The position numbers and the translations under genes were made by a program. This document shows, one piece after another, positions 16,564-24,800 of a stretch of DNA of 64,000 nucleotides. Positions within the stretch are counted from its first letter, which is position 1, and each line of letters begins with the position of its first letter. Under the pieces are notes generated by a model that did no database searches, was not told where the DNA came from, and saw nothing but the letters and a program-made list of their open reading frames with translations. The stretch comes from Lewinella sp. 4G2 (GTDB lineage: Bacteria; Bacteroidota; Bacteroidia; Chitinophagales; Saprospiraceae), in NCBI RefSeq assembly GCF_001625015.1, contig NZ_LVWJ02000014.1, positions 1,302,001 to 1,366,000 on the forward strand, given 5' to 3'.

Positions 16564-16977
16564 TTAGTGGGAGTTTTCAACGACCGTAACGGGCATCCCG
16601 TTCTTCGTCTGGTAGTCCTTGATCGCGCCCTTGATCGCGTCTTCGGCGAGTACGGAGCAGTGGATCTTTACCGGTGGCAAAGCCAATTCTTCCACGATCG
16701 CCATGTTGTCGATGGCAAGCGCTTCGTCTACGCTCTTGCCCTTCAACCATTCAGTAGCGAGGCTGGAAGAGGCGATGGCGGAACCACAACCAAAGGTCTT
16801 GAACTTAGCGTCCGTGATCTTCTTCGTTTCTGGATCCACGTGAATCTGCAAACGCATCACGTCACCACACTCAGGCGCGCCAACAAGGCCGGTACCGACA
16901 CCCTTGTCGTTCTTGTCCAGCGTACCAACGTTGCGTGGGTTCTTAAAGTGGTCCAGCAATTTTTCCGAGTAAGCCAT
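16564..16977 (-). CDS. iscU: Iron-sulfur cluster scaffold IscU
   Basis: This 137-residue protein is the scaffold on which IscS-derived sulfur and iron form a cluster. The ligands are Cys37 and Asp39 (APECGD), Cys64 (FGCGSAI) and Cys107 (KIHCSVLAED). LPPVK at 100-104 is the motif recognised by the HscA chaperone in the classical Isc system, although no hscA or hscB lies in this window. The length fits IscU rather than SufU. It lies 222 bp downstream of iscS, a gap that contains two short repeat arrays. Confidence 0.97.
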   Translation of the reverse strand: MAYSEKLLDHFKNPRNVGTLDKNDKGVGTGLVGAPECGDVMRLQIHVDPETKKITDAKFKTFGCGSAIASSSLATEWLKGKSVDEALAIDNMAIVEELALPPVKIHCSVLAEDAIKGAIKDYQTKNGMPVTVVENSH

Positions 16978-17053
16978 GGGAGTAGATTTTAAGTTTAAGT
17001 GCTCTTCAGAGAGAGCGAGTTCTTATAACGATTTTTAGGGAAGGAAGGTTATT

Positions 17054-17081
17054 TAGTCGGGTAGTCGGGTAGTCGGGTAGT
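17054..17081. repeat. 8-bp tandem word TAGTCGGG, 3.5 copies
   Basis: Same word and copy number as the array at 16081-16108, here between iscU and iscS. Confidence 0.9.
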
Positions 17082-17167
17082 ACTGAGGGTGATATACTCG
17101 ACCGAAGTCCCGGTAACACTACGAGTGAGGGCAAAGCCCGAAGAGACGTGCGGTAGCTAAATCAGCT

Positions 17168-17195
17168 ATCAAATATCGCATATCAAATATCGCAT
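17168..17195. repeat. 14-bp direct repeat abutting the iscS stop
   Basis: ATCAAATATCGCAT occurs twice in tandem, then ATCCC and the iscS stop codon. In the gene's direction the array begins 4 bp after the stop. Confidence 0.85.
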
Positions 17196-17199
17196 ATCC

Positions 17200-18420
17200 C
17201 TAGTGTTCACTCCACTCAATAGCATCAATATCCACCCCTTCCTTGTACATCTCCCAGATCGGGGAGAGGTCACGCATGTGCGTCACCCCTTCGGCGACCT
17301 GCTTGATCGTCGCGTCGATGTCCTCCTCCGTTGTGAAACGGCCGAGGCTGAAGCGGAGGCTGGAATGCGCCAGGTCATCACCCAAGCCAAGGGCTACGAG
17401 AACGTAGCTGGGCTCGAGGGAAGCGGAGGTACAGGCGGAACCTGAGCTCAGCGCAATGTTCTGGTTGAAGGTCATCATCAAGCCTTCGCCCTCGACGTGC
17501 TTGAAGCTGATGTTCGTCACGTGGGGCATCCGGTGCTCCTGGCTGCCGTTCACGTAGCATTCTTCGAGGACGGAACAGAGGCCTTCCTGCAGGCGGTCCC
17601 GCAGTTTGCTGAGGCGCTCGGCGTCGGCGTGCATTTCTTCTTTGGCAATGGCGGCGGCTTTACCGAAACCAACGATGCCGGGCACGTTCAGCGTACCGGA
17701 GCGCATACCGCGCTCGTGGCCACCACCGTCCATCTGGCTCGTCACCTTTACGCGGGGGTTCTTACGGCTCACGTAGAGGGCGCCGACGCCTTTGGGGCCG
17801 TACATCTTGTGGCTGGTGAAGGCCATCAGGTGAACACCCGTCTTGCGGGGGTCGACCGGGATCTTACCGACGGCCTGGGTAGCGTCCGACATGAACAGGA
17901 CACCGTGCTTGGCGCAGATCTTACCGATGGCTTCCATGGGTTGGATGACGCCGGTCTCGTTGTTGGCCCACATCACGGAGATCATAATGGTCTTATCCGT
18001 AATGGCCGCTTCGAGTTCTTCCAGGTTGATGAGTCCTTCGCTGTCCACGTCGAGGTAAGTCACCTTACCCCCCATCTTTTCAATCTTCTTACAGGCATCG
18101 AGGACGGCCTTGTGCTCCGTCTTCACCGTAATGATGTGGTCACCCTTGCGGCGGTACATTTCGAATACGCCTTTGATGGCCAGGTTATCACCCTCGGTCG
18201 CGCCGGAGGTAAAGATGATCTCCCGCGTATCGGCGTTGATCAAATCGGCAATCTGCTCGCGGGCCATATCCACGGCACCTTCGGCGGCCCACCCGGCGGG
18301 GTGGTTACGGCTCGCGGCGTTACCGGGGTTATCGTAGAAATAAGGAAGCATCGCTTCCACGGCGCGGGGGTCCGTCGGCGTAGTCGCGTTATTATCGAGG
18401 TAGATCAGGCGTTGGCCCAT
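17200..18420 (-). CDS. iscS: Cysteine desulfurase IscS
   Basis: This 406-residue PLP enzyme takes sulfur from cysteine and hands it to IscU. The PLP lysine is K205 in [14 protein letters not shown]. Cys330 in [16 protein letters not shown] is the mobile catalytic cysteine in the long loop typical of group I (IscS/NifS) enzymes. The N-terminal [15 protein letters not shown] is normal, so the start is well supported. It heads the minus-strand isc block with a good -7 box 38 nt upstream. No IscR-like repressor is adjacent. Confidence 0.98.
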   Translation of the reverse strand: MGQRLIYLDNNATTPTDPRAVEAMLPYFYDNPGNAASRNHPAGWAAEGAVDMAREQIADLINADTREIIFTSGATEGDNLAIKGVFEMYRRKGDHIITVKTEHKAVLDACKKIEKMGGKVTYLDVDSEGLINLEELEAAITDKTIMISVMWANNETGVIQPMEAIGKICAKHGVLFMSDATQAVGKIPVDPRKTGVHLMAFTSHKMYGPKGVGALYVSRKNPRVKVTSQMDGGGHERGMRSGTLNVPGIVGFGKAAAIAKEEMHADAERLSKLRDRLQEGLCSVLEECYVNGSQEHRMPHVTNISFKHVEGEGLMMTFNQNIALSSGSACTSASLEPSYVLVALGLGDDLAHSSLRFSLGRFTTEEDIDATIKQVAEGVTHMRDLSPIWEMYKEGVDIDAIEWSEH

Positions 18421-18457
18421 GGGGGATTAGATTTTCTATCGTTTCACTAAAGAAGCA

Positions 18458-18465
18458 CAAAGGTA
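18458..18465 (-). promoter_or_regulatory. Putative -7 promoter box of the isc genes
   Basis: On the minus strand the box reads TACCTTTG, an exact TAnnTTTG match, ending 37 nt before the iscS ATG. No clear -33 TTG at 17-23 bp spacing. Confidence 0.45.
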
Positions 18466-18532
18466 ACACCTTGCTTTCGCTTTAGTTTTGGGGCGAATGT
18501 CTCAAGAACGTCAGGCAAAATTCATAAAATTT

Positions 18533-18550
18533 GGGCGCTGTCGCGGGTGC
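18533..18550 (+). repeat. Dispersed 18-bp word, one mismatch
   Basis: GGGCGCTGTCGCGGGTGC lies in the divergent spacer between iscS and the SDR gene. Confidence 0.7.
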
Positions 18551-18643
18551 AGAGCGGGGGATAGAGCGCGCAAAAAGGCTCCCCCGAAAAAAGTTTCGAC
18601 CGTTTTGAAAGGCCCATCCGTCAGTAAGGAAAAACCATTCCTT

Positions 18644-19435
18644 ATGTACTTACGCAACACTTCCTCCGCCATCTTTTGTGCCTCCGGTGAGCTGGCCGCC
18701 GCCGCCGCCCGGGGCCTCCACCGCGAAGGCTCCACCGTCCACCTCTCCGCCCGCGAGCCGGAGAAGGCCGCCACCCTGGCCGCGGAAATCACTCCCAATG
18801 CTTCCGTGGCCACCGTCGACGTCCTGGACGAAGCCGCCATCGAAAAATTCCTCCGCGGCATTAAGGCCGAGACCGGGCGCTTGGACGTCGTCTTCAACGG
18901 CGTAGGCCCCTCGGCGTTGGAGGCGGGCTCCGGCACCCCATCCACCAGCCTGGAGCTCGATGTGTTTACCCGCAACGTCTCCCTGATTCTCGGAGGGCAG
19001 TTCCTCACTGCCCGCGTAGCCGCCCGGCTGTGGCGGGAGTGGGGAGAAACGGGGACCATCATCCTGCTGACGTCCAGTCTCTCCCGCCTCAAAATGGGGA
19101 ACATGACCACCATCTCCGCTGCCTCCGCCGCCGTGGAGGGGCTCACCCGCACCCTCGCCGCCGAGTACGGCCGGTCCGGTATCCGCGTCGTGTGCGTGAA
19201 CGGGACGGCGTTCCCCGAAACCCAAACCATTCAGGAAACGACCGCCCTTCAGGCGAAGGCCGCCGGCGTCCCCCCGGAAGCCGTTGCCGCCGGGATGGCC
19301 AGTGGCTACACCCTCGGCCGGGGGCCGACCGTCCGGGAATTCGGTGATCTCATCGCTTTTCTGGCTACCGACGCCGGGGCCATCCTCAACAGCCACGTCA
19401 TCGACGCGGACCGGGGGGCACTCTCGGTCATTTAA
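18644..19435 (+). CDS. SDR-fold protein with degenerate active site
   Basis: The 263-residue protein from ATG at 18644 follows the short-chain dehydrogenase fold: an N-terminal strand and helix (SSAIFCASGELAAAAARGL), NGVG near residue 87, a serine strand ILLTSSLSR, and GLTRTLAAEYGRSGIRVVCVNG. However, the Gly-rich TGxxxGxG loop is reduced to ASGELAAA. The YxxxK catalytic pair aligns with Ile and Ser in ISAASAAVEGL. It is therefore probably not an ordinary oxidoreductase. An upstream GTG would add 52 residues without SDR similarity, across a repeat copy, so I reject it. The DoxX-like gene follows after 83 bp. Confidence 0.85.
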   Translation: MYLRNTSSAIFCASGELAAAAARGLHREGSTVHLSAREPEKAATLAAEITPNASVATVDVLDEAAIEKFLRGIKAETGRLDVVFNGVGPSALEAGSGTPSTSLELDVFTRNVSLILGGQFLTARVAARLWREWGETGTIILLTSSLSRLKMGNMTTISAASAAVEGLTRTLAAEYGRSGIRVVCVNGTAFPETQTIQETTALQAKAAGVPPEAVAAGMASGYTLGRGPTVREFGDLIAFLATDAGAILNSHVIDADRGALSVI

Positions 19436-19468
19436 TCATCCAATCAACCGCACTCAATCCTTAACTCC

Positions 19469-19486
19469 GCACCCGCGCGAGCGCCC
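19469..19486 (-). repeat. Dispersed 18-bp word, diverged copy
   Basis: GCACCCGCGCGAGCGCCC differs from the reverse-complement consensus at two adjacent positions. It sits between the SDR and DoxX-like genes. Confidence 0.55.
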
Positions 19487-19518
19487 AAAATCGCGTGGGT
19501 GCCTTCAAATCAATACCT

Positions 19519-19920
19519 ATGAACACTTTTGCTAAACTTGGAAAATGGATGTTCGCCGCCCCAATGGCCGTCTTTGGTTTCCTTCATTTCGGGCCGCTGG
19601 AATTCTCGCTGCCCTACGTACCCGCCTGGCTGCCGGCGCCCGCGCTGTGGGTGTACGTGGCCGGAGCAGGGCTGTTGCTGTTCGCTCTCTCCGCCGTGCT
19701 GGGTAGGAAGGACCGCCTGGCGGGCTACCTGCTGGCCCTGGAATTGCTCCTCTTCGTTGCCCTTACCCACCTGCCCACGTTGATCGGGGGAGATTTTGCG
19801 GGCCTGATTGCTACCTTTAGGGACCTTTCCATGGCCGGCGCCGCGATCATGTTCGCCGAAGCATTTGCCCGCGACCGGTCACTTAATCTCTTTGGCCCCA
19901 AAGTGCCGCGCAATGACTAA
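19519..19920 (+). CDS. DoxX-like small membrane protein
   Basis: The protein from ATG at 19519 has 133 residues and about four hydrophobic segments, with the early FAAPMAVFGFLHFG typical of DoxX-like proteins and ALELLLFVALTHLPTLIGG in the third. Its biochemical role is unknown. An earlier GTG at 19495 adds eight residues and is less likely. Its last 8 nt overlap the sigma factor start, indicating coupled translation and joint function or control. Confidence 0.82.
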   Translation: MNTFAKLGKWMFAAPMAVFGFLHFGPLEFSLPYVPAWLPAPALWVYVAGAGLLLFALSAVLGRKDRLAGYLLALELLLFVALTHLPTLIGGDFAGLIATFRDLSMAGAAIMFAEAFARDRSLNLFGPKVPRND

Positions 19921-20749
19921 CGACAGCGAATTACTGGCCGCCGCCATGGCGGGCGATATCGATGCCTTCCAACGGCTCTTCGCGGCCTTCCAACCCCAAC
20001 TGAAGTCCTTCCTCTACCGGCTGACGGCGGACCGCCACGACGCCGACGATTTGACGCACGACACCTTCGTGCGGGCCTTCGACAAGCTCAAAACCTACCG
20101 CGGCGAGGCGGGGCTGAAGACGTGGGTCTTCCGCATCGGCGCCAACCTGGCGCGTGACGCCCAGCGTAAGAAAAAGCCCTGGCCCCTCGACGCACAGGAC
20201 CGCGCGCGGTCACTGGCCGAAAGCCGACCCGACATCCAGACGGCCTTTTACCGGGCCCACGTGGAGGACAGCCGGGGCGCTTACGACGTGGCCGAGCACA
20301 TCGATTTCTGCTTCACCTGCATCGGGAAGACGCTGCCAATCGAGCAGCAGATCGCCGTGATCCTGAAGGATATGTACGCCTTTGGCCGCAAGGAAATTGC
20401 TACCGTGCTGTCGATGAGTGAAGGCGTCGTGAAACACCTTCTCCACGACGGCCGCAAGGTGCTGAGCCAGGTGTTTTACGAGCGTTGCGCCCTCGTGAAT
20501 AAGAACGGCGCGTGCAACCAGTGTAGCGAGTTGGCCGGGATCTACAACCCCCGCCAGGCCAAGCGGGAACACCTGGTAAAACTGGAAATGGTCCGCGCCG
20601 GCGAACGGACGGACGACGCGGAGAAACTCTACGCCCTCCGCGCCGGGTTGGTCAAATTCATCCACCCACTCAATAGCCAGGGCGCGGATTTGCAGGACGT
20701 TATCATGCAATGCACCCGCATGGCGGTTGGGGAGAAGGACCGGCTTTGA
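19913..20749 (+). CDS. ECF-type RNA polymerase sigma factor
   Basis: This 278-residue protein has sigma region 2 (DADDLTHDTFVRAFDKLKTYRGEAGLKTWVFRIG in two adjoining parts near residues 40-75) and sigma region 4 (LPIEQQIAVILKDMY, then a helix-turn-helix FGRKEIATVLSMSEGVVKHL). The C-terminal extension of about 90 residues contains a CNQC pair, perhaps metal binding, and is longer than in simple ECF factors. Start at the ATG overlapping the DoxX-like stop. The ORF extends further upstream inside the DoxX-like gene, but that part is out of family. No anti-sigma gene is recognised; the DoxX-like protein is the only adjacent membrane partner. Confidence 0.9.
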   Translation: MTNDSELLAAAMAGDIDAFQRLFAAFQPQLKSFLYRLTADRHDADDLTHDTFVRAFDKLKTYRGEAGLKTWVFRIGANLARDAQRKKKPWPLDAQDRARSLAESRPDIQTAFYRAHVEDSRGAYDVAEHIDFCFTCIGKTLPIEQQIAVILKDMYAFGRKEIATVLSMSEGVVKHLLHDGRKVLSQVFYERCALVNKNGACNQCSELAGIYNPRQAKREHLVKLEMVRAGERTDDAEKLYALRAGLVKFIHPLNSQGADLQDVIMQCTRMAVGEKDRL

Positions 20750-20810
20750 GATGGCCGTTCTGCGGGTACAACGGCTTGTTGGCTAAATGCTACCACTTAT
20801 TGCGCCAGAT

Positions 20811-21557
20811 TTATTCGACGACCAGATGCGGTACCTTGCTCAACTCCCAATCAATCACCAGACCACCCGCCAGCGATCGGGCGATAGAATCCCCGTACAA
20901 GTGCTCCGCCAGGTAAAGCGCTGCCTCGAAGGATTTTGCGCCACCCGCGCTCGTGATGTACTTGCCGTCGTGAACGAACAGCACGTCGTCGCGCACGTCG
21001 AGATCGGGGAACATATCGCGCATCTTCTGGCGGTCGCTCGGGAAGGTGGTGCTCACCACGCCCTCGAGTACGCCGGCTTTCGCCAGTAGAAAGGCGCCAT
21101 CGCAGTGGCTCGTCACGTATTCCGCCTGGGCGTCGGCCTGGCGGACGAAGTCGAGTAGTTCTTCGTTTTCCAGGTCCGTATCGAGGTGGTGTTCGGCGCT
21201 GGGCACGACCAGGATATCGATGCGCGGCAGGCTGTCCGTCAGGTAACCCAGGTCGGGGAGGATGCGCATGCCCTCAAAGGTCGTCACGGCTTCGCGGCTT
21301 GGTCCGACCAGGAAAGTCCGCATCGGCCGGATGCCTTCACGAAAGATAGTGTGCTGGAATATGTCGTAGGGCGCCGTCAATTCGGTGTTGTACACACCGT
21401 CCGTCACCAGCAGGGCCACGTTGTAAGCATTGCTATCCTTATATAGGGTTATATCCGGTGTTTCATCATCCGGGCGCTGCCGCGGGTGCGGGTTTGCGGG
21501 GGAGGGGGAACAGGCGTAGATGAAGAGGAGGACAGAAAGCAAGGAGAGGAAACGCAT
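20811..21557 (-). CDS. DJ-1/PfpI-family lipoprotein
   Basis: The 248-residue protein from ATG at 21557 has a signal peptide ending in LLFIYAC, a lipobox-like sequence, so it is probably a membrane lipoprotein. The mature part is a glutamine amidotransferase-like DJ-1/PfpI domain: VALLVTDGVYNTELTAPYDIF, then IDILVVPSAEHH, then TSHCDGAFLLAKAG with the likely nucleophile Cys. Extracytoplasmic members of this mostly cytoplasmic family are less usual. A longer frame starting at 21629 is rejected because the signal peptide would be internal. A copy of the 18-bp word is read as PHPRQRP just after the lipobox. Confidence 0.88.
   Translation of the reverse strand: MRFLSLLSVLLFIYACSPSPANPHPRQRPDDETPDITLYKDSNAYNVALLVTDGVYNTELTAPYDIFQHTIFREGIRPMRTFLVGPSREAVTTFEGMRILPDLGYLTDSLPRIDILVVPSAEHHLDTDLENEELLDFVRQADAQAEYVTSHCDGAFLLAKAGVLEGVVSTTFPSDRQKMRDMFPDLDVRDDVLFVHDGKYITSAGGAKSFEAALYLAEHLYGDSIARSLAGGLVIDWELSKVPHLVVE
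21472..21489 (+). repeat. Dispersed 18-bp word inside the PfpI-like gene
   Basis: GGGCGCTGCCGCGGGTGC, exact. On the coding (minus) strand it is read in the PHPRQRP frame, in the disordered linker after the lipid-anchor cysteine. Confidence 0.75.
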
Positions 21558-21666
21558 CCGCCAAAGGTCGCCTTTAGTGGTAAAATTGGATCTGAATGTA
21601 GCACAATTGAGATGGAAGCTAGTGTTCATGCGGCTTCCCGGCGAGTGTGGTGTGACACGTATGAGA

Positions 21667-21694
21667 AATACTTAATAAGTATTGGCTAGCTTTG
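21667..21694 (+). promoter_or_regulatory. Palindrome plus -7 box, candidate promoter of the adhesin locus
   Basis: AATACTTAATAAGTATT (21667-21683) is an inverted repeat with 7-bp arms. Four bp later comes TAGCTTTG (21687-21694), an exact TAnnTTTG box. The palindrome occupies the place of the -33 element, which fits an operator or activator site. A start here gives a leader of about 145 nt before the adhesin ATG. Confidence 0.4.
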
Positions 21695-21725
21695 GCAGCG
21701 GAAATCACCAGTTTATATTTCATCA

Positions 21726-21755
21726 GTGCCGGGGTAAGAATTGAAACCCGGACAC
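21726..21755 (+). other. Hairpin in the putative adhesin leader
   Basis: GTGCCGGG and CCCGGACAC pair with a single bulge around a roughly 13-nt loop. There is no T-run, so it is a leader structure and not a terminator. Confidence 0.4.
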
Positions 21756-21843
21756 GATTAAGGTCTGAACACAACTCCGCCATTCTCCGGGTGAGGATGG
21801 AAACACTAGCCATTCGATTCCAAAGTCTTACCCTGATTTCGGA

Positions 21844-24800
21844 ATGGTTTCGCCGCATGAAATCACTGTAGGTTTGAAGAATTTTTCCTCGGTTTACGTC
21901 TTTGTACTCCTCGTATTCTGCTGTTGCCTGTCCGTAACGGCGATGGGCCGCGGTACGCTTCAAGCGTCCTCCTCCTCGGTAGCTGCGTGTATTCCGCTGC
22001 AGTTGTCCGGTACCGTAGATGGTATTAATTGTGGGGACGTGCTGCTACCCGCCGCCGTTAACGTGGAACAGGGTGAAGGGCCCTTCACCTATGCTTGGAA
22101 TGATGGCTCTACCAGCAACACTATCGATCTGTTCGGCAACTACACCGTCACGGTAACCGACGTCCGCGGCGTCACCGCCCGCCACGGGTTTCTCCTCAAC
22201 GAAGAAATCGGCGCGGACTTTACCCTGCGCGATAACACGTGTAACGGAGAAGCGAAGGGGGAAGTAATCGCTGCCCTGCGGACCTGTGACGGCTACGACT
22301 ACACCGTTGAATCACTAACTCCTCAGACAGGCGTCATTCAAAACGGTAGCCAGGAGCCTATCGACAAATTGGAAAACTTCCAGTCCGTAACCATAAAGGA
22401 TCTGGCGGCCGGTACTTACCGTTTTACCATCAACCTCAATAGTGGCAGCAGCTATACGTTCGACTTTGAAATCCAAGAGCCACCAGCCTTCAGCGCTCTT
22501 CTGGGAGCTGCTACCCCGGAAGTCTGTACCAATGAAAACGGTAGTGCCGACGTACAGGTCTTCGAAAATAGCGGGGAGGTATTTGACCCCGTAGCCGCAG
22601 GTTACCGCATCGAGTGGTCCGATAACCCCGACGTCGAGGTCTTCTCCCGCTCTGACTTCAAGGCGGGCAACTACACGGTTACCGTCAGCAACGCCCAGTG
22701 TGGCTGCGCCGAAACGCTACCCTTCGAGATCAAACGTGTGGGAATTGTTGATGGAGGAGAGATTGCCGGCCCGGCTACCGCTGCTTGTCAGGATGCCCTG
22801 GGTGGCGTAAGTATTGATCCCGTGAGCCCGGCAACAGCCTCCGAGCCTAATTTCACCCCCTTCTATATCTGGGAATTCGCTAATGAGGGTGAAGACTTTC
22901 AGCTGGCACCGGGGGAGAATCAAAACGACAGTTATTTCGCCGGGCCAAGTAACGTCAACCGCACTTTCCGCCGTGGCGCCTTCCTGGAAGGGTGCGAATT
23001 CGAGGTGGTGTACTCCAACGAAGTGGAACTCTTGGTTGCCCCCACTATCACGGTGGAGTCGCTGATTTCCGACGTAAGTTGTAACGGGGATAGCGACGGT
23101 GAGATCCGCCTGGTCGTATCCCCACCCGGCAACTACACCTACGAATGGACGGATGGCATGGGAGACGGACCCATCCGCACCGGACTCGCCGCGGGCGACT
23201 ATTCCGTCCGCATCTTCGACGAGAATGGCTGCCAAACGTTTGTCTCCGGCCTGGTGGTACGGGAACCAGAAATGCTTTCCGTCTCGCCGCAAGCGGTTGG
23301 TGACATCTCCTGCTTCGGCCGCCAGGATGGCTTCATAACACTGTTTGGAGCCGGTGGAACAACCACCCTCGTCGCGGACGACGGCACTACCCAACAGGTA
23401 CCCTACAGCTACCTCTGGAACGACGGAGCCACGGGTAGCGTCCGTACCGACTTAGCCGCCGGTGATTACGAAGCTACCATCACGGATGCCAATGGCTGTA
23501 CGGCGGTAAGCCCAGTTGTCACCATTCAGGACTTTGAGGAGGTGACCATCAACGTACTGAGCCAACAAAACATAACCTGCCCCGGCGCTAATGACGGAAG
23601 CATCGAAGTCGAAGTCATCGGGATCGATCCGGAAGACCTTGAATTCCTCGAAGTCACCTGGAACGACGGCGGCACCGGCCTCACCCGCACCGACCTGCCC
23701 GACGGCGCCTACGTGGCCACCGTCATCGCCGACCCGGACACCGATTGCGTCGCCACCTCCGATACCGTTTACCTCTCCGCCCCCTCACCCATCATCGTTA
23801 TGGTGGAGGAACAGACTGACCCCAACTGCTTTGAAGGGACGGACGGCAGCGTCGACCTCAACATCAAATGTGGTACCCCGCCCTACACCGTCGCCTGGAA
23901 CGACGGTGGCACCGGAGCATCCCGCACCGACCTTACCGTGGGGGACTACGCCGTCACCGTTACCGACAGCGAAGGCTGCAGTGTCACCTTCGAAGAAATC
24001 TCCCTCAGCCAGCCTGAGGCCATTTCCATCACGGGGGAGGTCACCGAACCCGGCTGTAACGAAGGCAATACCGGTGCCATCTCCCTGGATGTATCCGGCG
24101 GGACGCCCGGCTACCAGTACGCATGGTCCAACGGCGTCACCGAACCTAACCTGACCGACGTGGCCCCGGGGAACTATACCGTCACCGTCACCGACGCCAA
24201 TATGTGTACGGCCATGGCGACCTACGTGATCAACGCGGGGTCTACCCTGACCGTCACGGCCGCCATCACCAACATCACGTGTGTTCAGGCTGACGACGGC
24301 GCCATCACCCTTACGGTTGAGGGCGACGAGGAAGGCTTGACCTTCTTGTGGGATGATGGCAGCAACGAACAAAACCGCACCGGCCTCCTCCCCGACACCT
24401 ACGCCGTTACGGTGGAGAACGCCCTCGGTTGCAGCTTCCGCCTGGAAGACCTCGTCGTCACCCAACCGGAGCCCATCACTTTTGATATCGTTGACCAAAC
24501 GAACGCCTCCTGCTTCGGCGAAGCGGACGGTGGGCTCACCATCGTGCCCTCCGGCGGCACCCCCGGCTACACCATTTTGTGGGACGATGGCCTGACGGAA
24601 TTCACCCGCAACGACCTGGCGCAGGGCATCTACTCCGCCACCATCACCGATGCCAACGGCTGCATGCAGGGCACGTCTGAACTCGAGATCTTCGAACCCG
24701 ATGAGATCATCATCACCGTCGAAAACCAGGAAAACGTCACCTGCCCCGGCGCCATGGACGGCAGCATCACGCTCAGTATCGACGACTTTACCGGCGGCCC

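Noticed and set aside
18488-18643. N-terminal extension of the SDR protein from a GTG at 18488
   Set aside because: The 52 added residues are basic, cross a copy of the 18-bp word, and have no SDR similarity; ATG at 18644 starts the fold.
19808-19912. N-terminal extension of the sigma factor inside the DoxX-like gene
   Set aside because: The extension is a shadow of the DoxX-like coding sequence; the conserved part begins at 19913.
21558-21629. Longer start for the PfpI-like lipoprotein at 21629
   Set aside because: It would bury the signal peptide and lipobox 24 residues inside the protein.
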